Numbered from the stretch's first letter, positions 46,807 to 56,481 are shown. The stretch is 64,000 nucleotides of DNA from Methyloligella sp. GL2 (GCF_013341275.1 NZ_CP054476.1:248001-312000); one strand, 5' to 3'. Notes: a model not told the origin generated them from the sequence alone. Translations and numbers: made by a program.

Positions 46807-47496
46807 TTAGCTGTCGTAGATGATAGTGCAGAGAAGCGCGATGTCGTCGCTATGCAGCTTCTCCGGCCCGTGCTCGATCTCGGCGGCGAAGGTGAAGGCG
46901 TCGCCAGCTTCGAGCCGGTAGATCTCATCGCCATAGCGGTAATCCATGGCGCCGCGCAGCATGTAGATGATCTCGGTGCCCGGATGGCGGAAGCGGGGAT
47001 AGACATCCGACTCCCGGTCCATGGTGATGTAGAAGCTCTCGTAAGGCCTGCCCGGCCCGCGATTATACGAGATCAGCTTATAGACATGGCCATGGGCGCT
47101 GCCGCTGCGGGTCACCTCGGTCTGCTGCTCCGGATGCAGCAGCAAAGCCCGACCGCGGGGCGCGGAGACCTCGGCAAACAGATCGCCGAGAGTCAGCCCG
47201 ACCGCCTGGGAGAGGCGCTCCAGGCTCTCATAGCTCGCTGCGACATTGCCGGTCTCGATGCGGCTGAGATTGGCGGTGGAAAGCCCCGCCCCGGCGGCAA
47301 GCTGGGTCAGCGTGAGGCCATGGGCCTTGCGATGGCGGCGGATCACGTCGCCGATGCGCCGGTTGATCGGCGATTCGGCGGAAAGCTCCTCGGGACGCGA
47401 GGGCGCGCCGGGCTCGATCAGCGGCCGCTTCTTGGCCACCGCCGGCTTGGTTCCCGCAGGTTTCGACTTCGCCGCTTTCGATTTGGTCTTTGCCAC
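46807..47496 (-). CDS. XRE-cupin transcriptional regulator (PuuR-like)
   Basis: The 229-residue protein combines an XRE helix-turn-helix (IGDVIRRHRKAHGLTLTQLA, GLSTANLSRIETGNVAASYE) with a C-terminal cupin (SDVYPRFRHPGTEIIYMLRG, RLEAGDAFTFAAEIEHGPEK). PuuR, the putrescine-utilisation repressor, has this architecture. The first 35 residues are basic and Lys/Ala/Pro-rich. Start is GTG 47496, preceded by GGAGAGG. It sits between the patD operon and the PhyH gene, all reading leftward. Confidence 0.9.
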   Translation of the reverse strand: MAKTKSKAAKSKPAGTKPAVAKKRPLIEPGAPSRPEELSAESPINRRIGDVIRRHRKAHGLTLTQLAAGAGLSTANLSRIETGNVAASYESLERLSQAVGLTLGDLFAEVSAPRGRALLLHPEQQTEVTRSGSAHGHVYKLISYNRGPGRPYESFYITMDRESDVYPRFRHPGTEIIYMLRGAMDYRYGDEIYRLEAGDAFTFAAEIEHGPEKLHSDDIALLCTIIYDS

Positions 47497-47628
47497 GAAG
47501 CCTCTCCGGAAACCGTTGCATGCCCCGGCGGCAAAGCAGCCGGGATTTGCGCGCAAGATTGGCCGAAGCGGCGATGGGAGACAAGCCGGACGGCTTTGCG
47601 CGTGCGTACGGGACTTCCGGGCAAGCCC

Positions 47629-47660
47629 CAAAAAGAAAACGCCGGCACGAAGGCCGGCGC
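47629..47660 (-). terminator. Intrinsic terminator after patD
   Basis: On the reverse strand CGCCGGC and GCCGGCG form a perfect seven-base-pair stem with a six-base loop, followed by TTTTCTTTTT. It starts about 28 bases after the patD stop and ends the ydcSTUV-patD transcript. Confidence 0.88.
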
Positions 47661-47687
47661 TTCTCAGATTCGTACCCGAAGCTCCGA

Positions 47688-49136
47688 TCAGTGCGCGATC
47701 ATCACGTGGCGGACGACGGTGTAGTCCTCCAGCGCGTAGAGCGACATGTCCTTGCCGTAGCCGGATTGCTTCATGCCACCATGAGGCATCTCATTGGTCA
47801 GCATGAAGTGGGTGTTGATCCAGGTGCAGCCATATTGCAGCCGCGCCGCGGTCTCCATGGCCTTGCCGACATCCTTGGTCCAAACGGAAGAGGCGAGGCC
47901 GTAATCGGAATCGTTGGCCCAAGCGACGGCCTCGTCGACCTCGGAGAAGCGAGTGACGGAGATGACCGGGCCGAACACTTCGCGGCGGACGATCTCGTCG
48001 GATTGCAGGGCACCGGCGACCACGGTCGGCTGATAGAAAAAGCCGCCGCCCTCGCCCGGCTTGCCGCCGGCGGTGATCTCGATATGGCTCTGCTCGCCGG
48101 CCCGCTCCACGAAGCTTGCCACGCGCTCGCGCTGGCGGGCGGAGATCAGCGGCCCCATCTCGTTGGAGGCATCGTCCTCGGCGCCGAAGACGATGCTGCC
48201 GGCGGCGCTGGAGAGATCGGCCACCAGCTTGTCGTAGATTTTCGGCGCGGCATAGACGCGGCAGGCGGCGGTGCAGTCCTGGCCGGCATTGTAATAGCCG
48301 AAGATCTTCAGCCCCTCGACCACGGCGTCGAGATCGGCATCGTCGAAGACCACGACCGGCGCCTTGCCGCCGAGCTCCAGATGGGTGCGCTTGACCGATT
48401 TCGCCGCTGCCTGCAGCACCTTCTTACCCGTGGCGATATCGCCGGTGAGCGAGACCATGTTGATCTTGGGGTGATTGATCAGGGCGTTGCCGACACTCTC
48501 GCCGCGGCCGAGGATCACGTTGACGACGCCTTCGGGCAGAACGTCGGCCATGATCTTGGCCATCTTCAGGGCGGTGAGCGGGGTCTGCTCGGAGGGCTTG
48601 AACACCACGGTGTTGCCGCCGCCGATGGCCGGGGCCAGCTTCCAGGCCATCATCATCAGCGGATAGTTCCACGGCGCGATGGAGCCGACGATACCGATGG
48701 GATCGCGGCGGATCATCGAGGTGTGGCCTTCGATATATTCGCCGGCCGCATTGCCCGGCATGCAGCGCACCGCGCCGGCGAAGAAGCGGAAGCAATCGAC
48801 AATGGCCGGGAGCTCGTCCTCCTTCACCATGCCGATGGGCTTGCCACAGTTCAGCGCCTCCAGCGCGGCGAAGCCGTCCGCCTCGGCCTCGAGCTTGTCG
48901 GCGATCTTGAGAAGATAGGCGGAGCGCTCGGCCGGCGTGGTGCGCGACCAGCTCTGGAAGGCGGTGTCGGCGGCGGCGACCGCCTTCTCGATCTGGCTGT
49001 CGGAGGCTTCCGGCAGATGCAGGATCACCTTGCCGGTCTTGGGGTCAACGATGTCTTCGGGGGTCTCGGTGCCGGCCTCGAAGCTGCCGCCGATCAGCAT
49101 GTCGGTGTCGATTTTTTCTGGGTTCACGATATCCAT
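47688..49136 (-). CDS. patD: Gamma-aminobutyraldehyde dehydrogenase
   Basis: The 482-residue NAD-dependent aldehyde dehydrogenase has [20 protein letters not shown], the active-site glutamate in [14 protein letters not shown] and the catalytic cysteine in [15 protein letters not shown]. The last of these is the form seen in the PatD/YdcW branch, which oxidises 4-aminobutanal from putrescine to GABA. It follows the four ABC transporter genes by 20 bases, the same order as E. coli ydcSTUV-patD. ATG 49136 was chosen from homologous starts. Confidence 0.88.
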   Translation of the reverse strand: MDIVNPEKIDTDMLIGGSFEAGTETPEDIVDPKTGKVILHLPEASDSQIEKAVAAADTAFQSWSRTTPAERSAYLLKIADKLEAEADGFAALEALNCGKPIGMVKEDELPAIVDCFRFFAGAVRCMPGNAAGEYIEGHTSMIRRDPIGIVGSIAPWNYPLMMMAWKLAPAIGGGNTVVFKPSEQTPLTALKMAKIMADVLPEGVVNVILGRGESVGNALINHPKINMVSLTGDIATGKKVLQAAAKSVKRTHLELGGKAPVVVFDDADLDAVVEGLKIFGYYNAGQDCTAACRVYAAPKIYDKLVADLSSAAGSIVFGAEDDASNEMGPLISARQRERVASFVERAGEQSHIEITAGGKPGEGGGFFYQPTVVAGALQSDEIVRREVFGPVISVTRFSEVDEAVAWANDSDYGLASSVWTKDVGKAMETAARLQYGCTWINTHFMLTNEMPHGGMKQSGYGKDMSLYALEDYTVVRHVMIAH

Positions 49137-49156
49137 TTTGGCTCTCCTTACGCTTG

Positions 49157-49972
49157 TCACTTCTCGGCGGCGGCCGGGCTGTCGCCGCCGCGGGTCAGGT
49201 AGTAGGCGCCGAGGATCGGCAGGAAGGTCACCAGCACCACCACCATGGCGACGACATTGGTGACCGGGCGCTCGCGCGGGCGCACCAGTTCTTCCAGCAT
49301 CCAGATGGGCAGGGTCTGCTGCTGCCCGGCGGTGAAGGTGGTGACGATGACCTCGTCGAAAGACAGCGCGAAGGCGAGCATGCCGCCGGCAAGCAGCGCG
49401 GTGCCGATATTGGGCATGATCACGTGGCGCAGAGTCTGGAAGCCGTCGGCGCCGAGATCCATCGAGGCTTCGATCAGATTGCCGGCGGTGCGGCGGAAGC
49501 GGGCGACGGCATTGTTGTAGACGACGACGATGCAGAAGGTCGCGTGGCCAAGCACGATGGTCCAGAACGAAAACGGGATGTCGGCCAGGCTGAAAGCGGA
49601 GCGAAGCGCGATACCGGTGATGATGCCGGGCAGCGCGATGGGCAAGATCACCAGCAGCGAAATGGTCTCGCGGCCGAAGAAGCGAGTGCGGGAGACGGCG
49701 GCGGCGCAAAGCGTGCCGAGGAGCATGGCGAGCAGGGTCGCCACCGTGGCGACCTGGACGGAAAGCCACAGAGCCTGCCAGACATCGACGCGATTCCACG
49801 TGACCTCGAGCCAGCGCAAGGTGAAGCCGGGCGGCGGCCACTGATACGACTTCTCCTCGGTGGTGAAGGCGTAGACGAAAATCAGCAGGATCGGCACATG
49901 CATGAAGAGCAGGCCGGCGGCGGCGGCGAGCTTCAGCCCCAGGGGTGCGCGGGCGTTCGGATCAGAGCGCAT
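49157..49972 (-). CDS. ABC transporter permease, polyamine type (YdcV/PotC-like)
   Basis: The 271-residue inner-membrane protein has six hydrophobic segments and the permease EAA-loop region [20 protein letters not shown]. It overlaps the preceding permease gene by 11 bases, forming the second half of the transmembrane channel of the polyamine-type importer encoded with it. A C-terminal [12 protein letters not shown] tail is unremarkable. Confidence 0.93.
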   Translation of the reverse strand: MRSDPNARAPLGLKLAAAAGLLFMHVPILLIFVYAFTTEEKSYQWPPPGFTLRWLEVTWNRVDVWQALWLSVQVATVATLLAMLLGTLCAAAVSRTRFFGRETISLLVILPIALPGIITGIALRSAFSLADIPFSFWTIVLGHATFCIVVVYNNAVARFRRTAGNLIEASMDLGADGFQTLRHVIMPNIGTALLAGGMLAFALSFDEVIVTTFTAGQQQTLPIWMLEELVRPRERPVTNVVAMVVVLVTFLPILGAYYLTRGGDSPAAAEK

Positions 49973-50912
49973 CGAAAGCCCCCATGCGTTTCGCCATCCA
50001 GAGGTAGAACCCCATGATGACCATGGGGACGACGGTGAAGGCGGCGGCGAGCGGGATGTTGCCGGCGGTGCCCTGCTGCATATAGACGGCCTGGCCGATG
50101 AACAGGCGCGATGAGCCGACGATCTGCGGGATGATGTAGTCGCCCAGGGTCAGCGAGAAGGTGAAGATCGAGCCGGCGATGGCGCCGGGCAGGGCCAGCG
50201 GAAAGATCACCGACCAGAAGGTCTGGCGCGGGGCGGCGCCGAGATCGGCGGAGGCCTCGAGCAGATTGTTCGGCAGCCGCTCCAACGACGCCTGCAGCGG
50301 CAGGATCATGTAAGGCAGCCAGACATAGACGAAGACTAGGAAGGTGCCGGTATAGCTGACCGAGAGAGAGTTGCCGCCGATCACCGGCAAAGAGAGATAG
50401 GCGTCGAGCAGCCAGTAGAGATGCAGCTTGGCGAGCACCCAGTTGAAGATGCCTTCCTTGGCGAGGATCAGCTTCCAGGCATAGATCTTGACCAGATAGC
50501 TGGACCACAGCGGCAGCATCACGCCGAGATAGAACAGCGCCTTCCATTTCCCGCGGGCATAGCGGGCGGCGTAATAGGCGATGGGGAAGGCGATCAGCGC
50601 GGAGAACAGCGTCACGCAGGCGGCCATCAGCACGGTGCGGACGATGATGTCGAGATTGGCCGGGGTGGTGAGAAGCTCGCGATAGGTGCGCAGCGTCGGG
50701 GTGTAGTCGATCATCCCGGTGTAATGATCGATGGCGAAGAAGCTCTGGGCGAGCAGCGCGAAGAGCGAGCCGAGATAGATGATGCCGAGCCAGAGCAGCG
50801 GCGGGGTCAGCAGCAGAAGCAGCAGAAATTTCGGGTGCCGCCAAAACGCATCCGAGGCAGCGCCGGACGGGCCGCCGCGCGGCGGCAGGATGGCAGCGGC
50901 GGCGCTGCTCAT
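49962..50912 (-). CDS. ABC transporter permease, polyamine type (YdcU/PotB-like)
   Basis: The 316-residue protein has six membrane segments, a longer N-terminal region typical of PotB/YdcU, and the EAA-loop segment [20 protein letters not shown]. It overlaps the ATPase gene by four bases and the second permease by 11. With that permease it forms the channel for the importer. Confidence 0.93.
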   Translation of the reverse strand: MSSAAAAILPPRGGPSGAASDAFWRHPKFLLLLLLTPPLLWLGIIYLGSLFALLAQSFFAIDHYTGMIDYTPTLRTYRELLTTPANLDIIVRTVLMAACVTLFSALIAFPIAYYAARYARGKWKALFYLGVMLPLWSSYLVKIYAWKLILAKEGIFNWVLAKLHLYWLLDAYLSLPVIGGNSLSVSYTGTFLVFVYVWLPYMILPLQASLERLPNNLLEASADLGAAPRQTFWSVIFPLALPGAIAGSIFTFSLTLGDYIIPQIVGSSRLFIGQAVYMQQGTAGNIPLAAAFTVVPMVIMGFYLWMAKRMGAFDAL

Positions 50913-51922
50913 GCGGCGCCCTCCGGCCCGTCGACCGGCTCGTCCTCCATGAGATGGAGGTCCGACTCGCCCCAGGCGAGGCGTGCGGTCTTGCCCGGTT
51001 CGGGCAACTTGGCGTCGGCGGCAAGCAGGGCGGTGATTTGGAAGCCGTCGAAGTCGAACACGGCGCGGCGCTGGGCGCCGAGGAAGCTCGACGAGACGAG
51101 GGTGGCGCTATGGCCGCCGCGGGACACAAGACGCACCGCCTCGGGGCGGAGGCTGGCCCAGGCGCGGGTGCCGGTGAGCCTCTCCACCAGGTCCGGCGGC
51201 AGCACGTTGGAGGAGCCGACGAAATCGGCGACGAAGCGGGAGCGGGGCGCGCGGTAGATCTCCTCCGGCGTTCCCACCTGCATGATCTTGCCCTCGTTGA
51301 ACACGGCGATGCGGTCGGCCATGGAGAGCGCTTCGCCCTGATCGTGGGTGACAAAGACGAAGGTGATGGCGAGCCGCTTCTGCAGGCTCTTCAGCTCCTC
51401 CTGCATCTGCTCGCGGAGTTTCAGATCGAGGGCACCCAGAGGCTCGTCGAGCAGCAGCACTTTCGGCTCGTTGACAAGCGCGCGGGCGAGGGCGACGCGC
51501 TGGCGCTGACCGCCGGAAAGCTTGGCCGGGCTGCGGTCGCCATAGCCGGGAAGCTGCACCAGCTCCAGCAGCTCCTCGGCGCGGGCGAGGCGTTGCTTCT
51601 TGGCGACGCCCTTCATCTTCAGCCCGTAGGCGACGTTCTCCAGTACCGAAAGATGCGGGAACAGGGCGTAGTCCTGGAACACGGTGTTGACGTTGCGCCG
51701 GTAGGGCGGGATGGCATCGGCCCGTTCGCCGAAGATCTCGATATGGCCTGCAGTCGGCCGCTCGAAGCCGGCGATCAGGCGCAAGGAGGTGGTCTTGCCG
51801 GAGCCGGAGGGGCCGAGCAGAGCGAAGAACTCGCCCGGCGCGATCTCCAGGTTCAGCCCATCCACGGCGCGGATGGCGCCGAAATGGCGGCAAACATTCT
51901 TGAAGCGAACAGCGGAGGTCAT
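50909..51922 (-). CDS. ABC transporter ATP-binding protein, polyamine type (YdcT/PotA-like)
   Basis: The 337-residue ATPase has Walker A LLGPSGSGKTTSLRLIAG, signature KLSGGQRQRVALARALV, Walker B VLLLDEPLGALDLKL, the switch histidine region FVFVTHDQGEAL, and a C-terminal TOBE-type domain. ATG 51922 is the conventional start. An in-frame GTG at 52075 inside the ydcS stop region would add 51 Arg/Ala-rich residues not seen in the family. No good ribosome site is visible for either. Confidence 0.92.
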   Translation of the reverse strand: MTSAVRFKNVCRHFGAIRAVDGLNLEIAPGEFFALLGPSGSGKTTSLRLIAGFERPTAGHIEIFGERADAIPPYRRNVNTVFQDYALFPHLSVLENVAYGLKMKGVAKKQRLARAEELLELVQLPGYGDRSPAKLSGGQRQRVALARALVNEPKVLLLDEPLGALDLKLREQMQEELKSLQKRLAITFVFVTHDQGEALSMADRIAVFNEGKIMQVGTPEEIYRAPRSRFVADFVGSSNVLPPDLVERLTGTRAWASLRPEAVRLVSRGGHSATLVSSSFLGAQRRAVFDFDGFQITALLAADAKLPEPGKTARLAWGESDLHLMEDEPVDGPEGAA

Positions 51923-52064
51923 GGTCTGGGTGCGTTTGGACTGAGCAGGATCTTGCGGGGCGCGCTTGGTCCCGTCCGGTTCGAAGCGCGGGGGCCGGGC
52001 GCGTTTGCGGCTTGCCGCAGCAGCGCCCGACCCCTTTGCCTGCTCCCTGTCCAGTTCGGCGAGA

Positions 52065-53237
52065 TCAGCGGCCACCGATCACGCCGATATAGTCCGAGAC
52101 CCAGCGGTAATAGGGGATGCACTCATCCTGGCTGTCGCAATCGGCAACCGGCGTCCGCCAGAACTTGATCTTGTCGAAATCCTCGAAACCGTTGGTCTTG
52201 CAGCCCTCGTCGCCGAGAAGCTCGTTGCCCTTACAGGCGGCGGGGACGACCGGCACGGAGCCGAACCAGGCGGCGAGATCGCCCTGCACTTTCGGCTTCA
52301 AGGAGTGCTCCATCCACATATAGGCGCAGTTCGGATGCTCGGCATCGGCATGCATCATGGTGGAGTCGGCCCAGCCCGTGGCGCCTTCCTCGGGGATGGT
52401 GGAGGCGATCGGCGCATCCTCGCTGGCCAGCAGGTTCACCTGGAAGGGCCAGGAGCTGGAGGCGACCACGCCTTCGTTCTTGAAGTCGTCGATCTGGATA
52501 AAGGCATCGTGCCAGTAGCGGCTGACCAGCTTGCGCTGCCCGCGCAGCAGGTCGAGGGCGGCCTTGTATTGCTCCTCGTTCAGCTCGTAGGGGTCCTTGA
52601 TGCCGAGCTCGGGCTTGTGGGCCATCAGATAGTTGGCGGCGTCGGCGATGTAGATCGGGCCGTCATAGGCCTGGACCCGGCCTTCATTGGTCTTGCCGTC
52701 GGGAAGGTCCTGCTTCTCGAAGACGACGTTCCAGCTCTTCGGCGCTTCCTTGAAGACATCGGTGTTGTACATCAGGACGTTGGGGCCCCACTGATAGGGG
52801 ACGCCGTAATGCACACCGTCGACAGTGTGCCAGGGGGCATCCTTCAGACGGTCGTCGATTGTCTTCCAGCTCGGGATCAGATCGACATTGATGGGCTGGA
52901 CGCGCTTACCCGCCACCAGGCGGAGGGAGGCGTCGCCCGAGGCGGTGACCAGGTCGAAGCCGCCCTGGTTCATCAACGCGACCATCTCGTCGGAGGTGTT
53001 GGCGGTCTTGACGTTGACCTTACAGCCGGTCTCTTCCTCGAAGTCGGTCACCCAGTCGTAATTCTCGTCGGTCTCGCCCCGCTCGATATAGCCGGGCCAG
53101 GCGACGATGCTGACTTCACCCTCACCGTCGCCGAGCTTCTGGAGCATTTCGGCGGCGGCAGCGGCGGAGATGGTGGTTTGGCTGACAAAGGCCGATACGG
53201 CCAAGATGGCAGTAAAAGTCTTGAATGAACGCTTCAT
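52065..53237 (-). CDS. Periplasmic spermidine/putrescine-type binding protein (YdcS-like)
   Basis: The 390-residue protein has a signal peptide (MKRSFKTFTAILAVSAFVSQ, cleavage near ISAAAAAE) and a PotD-like body with VSIVAWPGYIERGETDENYD, VTDFEEETGCKVNVK and YGVPYQWGPNVLMYNTD. It delivers an amine ligand to the adjacent permeases. It heads the operon ydcS-T-U-V-patD. The upstream spacer has a TATCGGA inverted repeat. Putrescine or GABA-related amines are the most likely ligands, by analogy. Confidence 0.92.
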   Translation of the reverse strand: MKRSFKTFTAILAVSAFVSQTTISAAAAAEMLQKLGDGEGEVSIVAWPGYIERGETDENYDWVTDFEEETGCKVNVKTANTSDEMVALMNQGGFDLVTASGDASLRLVAGKRVQPINVDLIPSWKTIDDRLKDAPWHTVDGVHYGVPYQWGPNVLMYNTDVFKEAPKSWNVVFEKQDLPDGKTNEGRVQAYDGPIYIADAANYLMAHKPELGIKDPYELNEEQYKAALDLLRGQRKLVSRYWHDAFIQIDDFKNEGVVASSSWPFQVNLLASEDAPIASTIPEEGATGWADSTMMHADAEHPNCAYMWMEHSLKPKVQGDLAAWFGSVPVVPAACKGNELLGDEGCKTNGFEDFDKIKFWRTPVADCDSQDECIPYYRWVSDYIGVIGGR

Positions 53238-53347
53238 ACGCTACGTCTCCCCAGTCCTGGCGCGCCGTAATCTCCAGCGCGGTCTCGTCCTAGCGTTGAG
53301 GTTACGCTCCGATTTCGCGTTCGCAAATTCAATTCTCAGAACGGTGA

Positions 53348-53364
53348 TATCGGATTTTCCGATA
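53348..53364. promoter_or_regulatory. TATCGGA-TTT-TCCGATA palindrome in the ydcS promoter region
   Basis: Seven-base perfect arms surround TTT, 111 bases upstream of the ydcS ATG. Its symmetry and AT-rich centre suit a LysR or GntR operator. The nearest regulator is the LysR gene at 53706-54614, separated by intergenic repeats. Confidence 0.55.
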
Positions 53365-53418
53365 GCTCGGTTGTGCAACCCGAACCTCACGGCCAGAGCG
53401 CGCGAGCATGGCCAACTT

Positions 53419-53691
53419 CCTCCCCCTAGAAGGGGGAGGGGTGGGGCGGGGGTCCGCCATCCCAATCGATCCCGAAAAGCCGAAGCCGACCCCCCTCTCG
53501 CTCCCCCCTTTTAGGGGGGAGGATTCCGCCGTGCCCGGGAAGCGGGGCTGTGTCGGACCAGACCGGCACAGCCTACGCCCTCTCCCCTCGAGGGGAGAGG
53601 GTTGGGGTGAGGGGGTATTGAACCAGCCGTATTTTTCACCCCCTCACCCGGATGCTTCGCATCCGACCTCTCCCCACTGGGGGGAGGTGAA
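53419..53691. repeat. Mosaic palindromic intergenic repeat, copy A
   Basis: Three palindromic modules: CCTCCCCCT-AGA-AGGGGGAGG with a partner hairpin (53419-53522), a 24-base perfect palindrome starting CCCTCTCCCC (53578-53601), and CCCCCTCACCCGGATGC onward (53639-53691). The GGGTGAGGGGGT at 53605-53616 pairs with ACCCCCTCACCC at 53638-53649. Modules one and three recur at 61008-61180 with the same order and, for module one, the same 104-base length. The region directly follows the LysR stop at 53706 and may stop its transcription. Confidence 0.85.
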
Positions 53692-53705
53692 CATCCATCG
53701 CGCCG

Positions 53706-54614
53706 CTAGCGCTGGCCGAGAGTGCGCTGGGCCTGAGCGACGCCGATGAAGTCGCGGGCGGCGCGGGGGAGCGGCGAGCCCTTGCGCCAGACGATGCCGA
53801 CCTGAACCACGGGCAGGCGCCCGGAGACATCGCGGCTCTCGATGCGGTCGCCTTCCAGCGACCAGGGGCGATAGACGAGATCGGGCAGCAGGGCGACGCC
53901 GGCACCGGTGGCGACCAGGCTGCGCACCGCCTCCACCGAACGGGTGCGGAAGGCGACCTTGGGCTTGGTGCCAAGCGCGCTTAACAGCTTGTCCGTCGCC
54001 TCCTCGATCTCCTCCATGTTCAGCATGATCAGCGGCTCGGCGGTCACCTCGGCCAGCTGCACGCTTTCGGCGGTGGCCAGCGGGTGGCCGAGGGGAAGCC
54101 AGAGCCGGTAGGGCGAGACCTCCAAAATCTCCGCCTGCAAAGCAAGCCGGTCGCGAAGCGCGGAGATCACGGTGACCGCCACATCGAGCTCGCCGCCGAT
54201 CAGCAGATGCTCCAGATATTCGCCGCTATCTTCGATGGCGCTCACCTCGACGGCGGGAAAGGCGCGCTGGTAGCGGGCGAGGATATCGGAGAGCACATAG
54301 CCGGCGACCAGGGAGGTGACGCCGAGATGCAGACTGCCGCCTTGGGTCTGCTGATCCTCGGAGAAGGCGTGCCGTGCATCGGAGACCTGGCCCAGGATGG
54401 TGGTCGAATGGCGCAGGAATTGATGGCCCTTATGAGTGATGGTCAGGCCGCGGGAATGGCGCTCGAACAGGCTGACGCCGAGATCGCGCTCCAGATCCTT
54501 GATTGCCTCGGTGATGGCGCTCTGCGAGATGGAGAGCGACTGGGCCGCCTTGGAAATGCTGCCCTTGTCGGCGACGGCGACGAAATATTGAAGCTGGCGG
54601 AGCGTGAAGGCCAC
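53706..54614 (-). CDS. LysR family regulator next to ydcS
   Basis: The 302-residue protein has a LysR helix-turn-helix (MAFTLRQLQYFVAVADKGSI, SLSISQSAITEAIKDLERDL) and an effector domain. It reads leftward, toward the ydcSTUV-patD operon. Between them lie the repeats and the TATCGGA palindrome. It is the likeliest regulator of that operon, though the XRE-cupin gene downstream is a rival. Confidence 0.9.
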   Translation of the reverse strand: MAFTLRQLQYFVAVADKGSISKAAQSLSISQSAITEAIKDLERDLGVSLFERHSRGLTITHKGHQFLRHSTTILGQVSDARHAFSEDQQTQGGSLHLGVTSLVAGYVLSDILARYQRAFPAVEVSAIEDSGEYLEHLLIGGELDVAVTVISALRDRLALQAEILEVSPYRLWLPLGHPLATAESVQLAEVTAEPLIMLNMEEIEEATDKLLSALGTKPKVAFRTRSVEAVRSLVATGAGVALLPDLVYRPWSLEGDRIESRDVSGRLPVVQVGIVWRKGSPLPRAARDFIGVAQAQRTLGQR

Positions 54615-54683
54615 GAGCGTCCTATCTGAAATCGGCGGCTGCGATCCTAGAGCAGATTTTCGCGTTTTGCGCGTTCGGCTGCA

Positions 54684-55640
54684 TCAGATCGGCGTGCCGC
54701 GGGCGGCGAGACGGCGGCGGATCTCGGCGAGGAATATCTGGGTCGGCAAGGTCTGCTGGGCCTCCGGCTTGGTGACCAGATAGAGCAGGTAGTTGGGCAG
54801 CATGGCATCGGGCAGGAGCGGCCAGAGCTGGCCTTGCTTCACCCCTTCTTCGGCGATGGTGGTGGGCAGGAAGCCGATGCCGCAGCCGGCGGCGATCATG
54901 CGGCGCGCCTCGGCGAGGTTCTCCGCTTCGCCCGCCGGGGCAAGCCCGAGCTGATAGCGGTTGCGGAAATGGCCGACATCCTCCGGCTCGTCGGAGCCGG
55001 TGAGGATCACGCGCTCTTTGCTCAAGACTTCCGGATTTTTGACCTTGGCGCCCCAGAGCGGGTGATGGCGGCTGCAATAGAGCTGCTGAAACTCGCGCAT
55101 CAGGGGCTCGTAGAAGAGATCGGCACGGGGCGCTGCGTCAAAGGCGATGCAGACTTCGGCGGCGTCCTTGACCAGGGCCTGCAGCACGATGCGCCGCGGC
55201 GCGATATCGAGGCGCAGGCGAATGCCGGGATGGCGCCGCGCCAGGGAACCGATGGTCTCGTCCAGCTCGCGGGAGGCGACGCCGGAGACGGCGCGGATGG
55301 TCAGCAGCCCCTCCACCTCGCCGGATGCGCCGGCGACCGATTGGGGCAGTACCTGGATCTGGCGGAAGAGCTGATCGACGAAGCCGGCGACGATGCGCCC
55401 TGCCGGGGTGAGCTCGACGCCTTTCGACGACCTTATGCAGAGCTCGGTCTCCAGATGATCCTCAAGCCGCTTCAAGGCCAGGCTCACGGAAGGCTGCTGC
55501 AAATTGAGGCGGCGGGCCGCCGCGCCGATGCCGCCGGCGCGGGCGATCTCGCGGAAGATCTTGAACAGGTTGAGGTCGATGCGCCGAAACAGGGCCGGAT
55601 CGATCGGCATCGGTTTGGAGCTGTGCGGAGTATCGGACAT
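54684..55640 (-). CDS. LysR family regulator, divergent from the SDR-Rieske-eutBC cluster
   Basis: The 318-residue protein has LysR DNA-binding segments (DLNLFKIFREIARAGGIGAA, LNLQQPSVSLALKRLEDHLE) after a 20-residue leader. It is transcribed away from the SDR gene. The 117-base spacer contains a GTCAT-N11-ATGAC box 22 bases before its ATG. This is classic LysR geometry for autorepression and activation of the divergent operon. Confidence 0.92.
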   Translation of the reverse strand: MSDTPHSSKPMPIDPALFRRIDLNLFKIFREIARAGGIGAAARRLNLQQPSVSLALKRLEDHLETELCIRSSKGVELTPAGRIVAGFVDQLFRQIQVLPQSVAGASGEVEGLLTIRAVSGVASRELDETIGSLARRHPGIRLRLDIAPRRIVLQALVKDAAEVCIAFDAAPRADLFYEPLMREFQQLYCSRHHPLWGAKVKNPEVLSKERVILTGSDEPEDVGHFRNRYQLGLAPAGEAENLAEARRMIAAGCGIGFLPTTIAEEGVKQGQLWPLLPDAMLPNYLLYLVTKPEAQQTLPTQIFLAEIRRRLAARGTPI

Positions 55641-55661
55641 GCCGCGCGCAGTTTGGACCGG

Positions 55662-55682
55662 GTCATAAATCTGATCAATGAC
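55662..55682. promoter_or_regulatory. LysR box GTCAT-N11-ATGAC
   Basis: GTCAT (55662-55666) and ATGAC (55678-55682) are perfect inverted five-base arms separated by exactly 11 bases. This meets the T-N11-A rule for LysR recognition sites, with T63 and the complementary A81 in the arms. The spacer contains TGATCA. It stands in the divergent spacer between LysR and the SDR gene. Confidence 0.75.
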
Positions 55683-55757
55683 TCACATTGCCGGTTTGCG
55701 GCTTCGCAAGCCCCGACGGATACCCGACGCTTTGGCCCAGAAACCACGGAGGACGAT

Positions 55758-56468
55758 GTGGAAACGGGCCTTAAGGGAAAGCGCGCGCTGGTGACCGGGG
55801 CGGCAAGCGGCATTGGCAAAGCCATCGCCAAAGCTTTGGTCGCCGAAGGCGTCGAGGTGGTGGGGCTGGATATCGAGGATGTCTCGCGCTGCGGCTTCGA
55901 GGTGATCGGCACCGATATCGCGTCCGTGACCGCTGTGGACCGGGGGATCGAGCAGGCCATCGCCCGGCTCGGCGGGCTCGACATTCTGGTCAATTGCGCC
56001 GGGATCGAGATCCCCTCCTCGCTGCGGGATATCGAGATCGCCGATATGGACCGGATGATCGCGGTGAATTTGCGCGGGCCGATCCTGGTGACGCGCGCGG
56101 CGCTGCGGCATCTCTCCGACGGCGCCCGGATCGTGAATATCGCTTCTGAGCTCGCCTATCTCGGCCGGGCCGGCTCCTCGGTCTATGCGGCGACCAAGGG
56201 CGCGATGCTTTCGCTCAGCCGCTCCTGGGCGCGGGAATTCTCCCCCAACATTCTGGTCAACGCGGTGGCGCCGGGCCCGATCGATACGCCGCTGCTGGAT
56301 TTCGACAATGCGCCGGCTGAGGTGCAGGCGCTGGACGTCTCCAACCCTCTGGGGCGGATCGGCCGGCCGGAAGAGGTCGCGTCCATAGTGGTGTTCTTGG
56401 CCAGCGAGCGCTGCGGCTACGTCACCGGGCAATGCTTCAGCGTCGATGGCGGCGCGGCGATGCATTAG
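55758..56468 (+). CDS. Short-chain dehydrogenase/reductase
   Basis: The 236-residue Rossmann-fold enzyme has LVTGAASGIGKAIAKALVAE (TGxxxGIG), LDIEDVS after strand 2, DILVNCAGIEIP, and the catalytic serine and YxxxK in IASELAYLGRAGSSVYAATK. Position 2 ends in Asp, which favours NAD over NADP. The start is GTG 55758 with GGAGG five bases before it. It heads a tight run with the next two genes (13 and 12 bases apart), so it is part of one operon. Confidence 0.9.
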   Translation: METGLKGKRALVTGAASGIGKAIAKALVAEGVEVVGLDIEDVSRCGFEVIGTDIASVTAVDRGIEQAIARLGGLDILVNCAGIEIPSSLRDIEIADMDRMIAVNLRGPILVTRAALRHLSDGARIVNIASELAYLGRAGSSVYAATKGAMLSLSRSWAREFSPNILVNAVAPGPIDTPLLDFDNAPAEVQALDVSNPLGRIGRPEEVASIVVFLASERCGYVTGQCFSVDGGAAMH

Positions 56469-56481
56469 GGGAGCGCAGCCT

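Noticed and set aside
45823-47724. A 633-codon forward frame opposite the PhyH and XRE-cupin genes
   Set aside because: Antisense to two clear families and without recognisable domains.
47490-49202. A 570-codon forward frame opposite patD
   Set aside because: Antisense to a complete aldehyde dehydrogenase, and overlaps the terminator and the regulator start.
51923-52075. 51-residue N-terminal extension of the ABC ATPase from GTG 52075
   Set aside because: Arg/Ala-rich sequence absent from family members and without a ribosome site; ATG 51922 gives the standard protein. Kept in mind because the frame is fully open.
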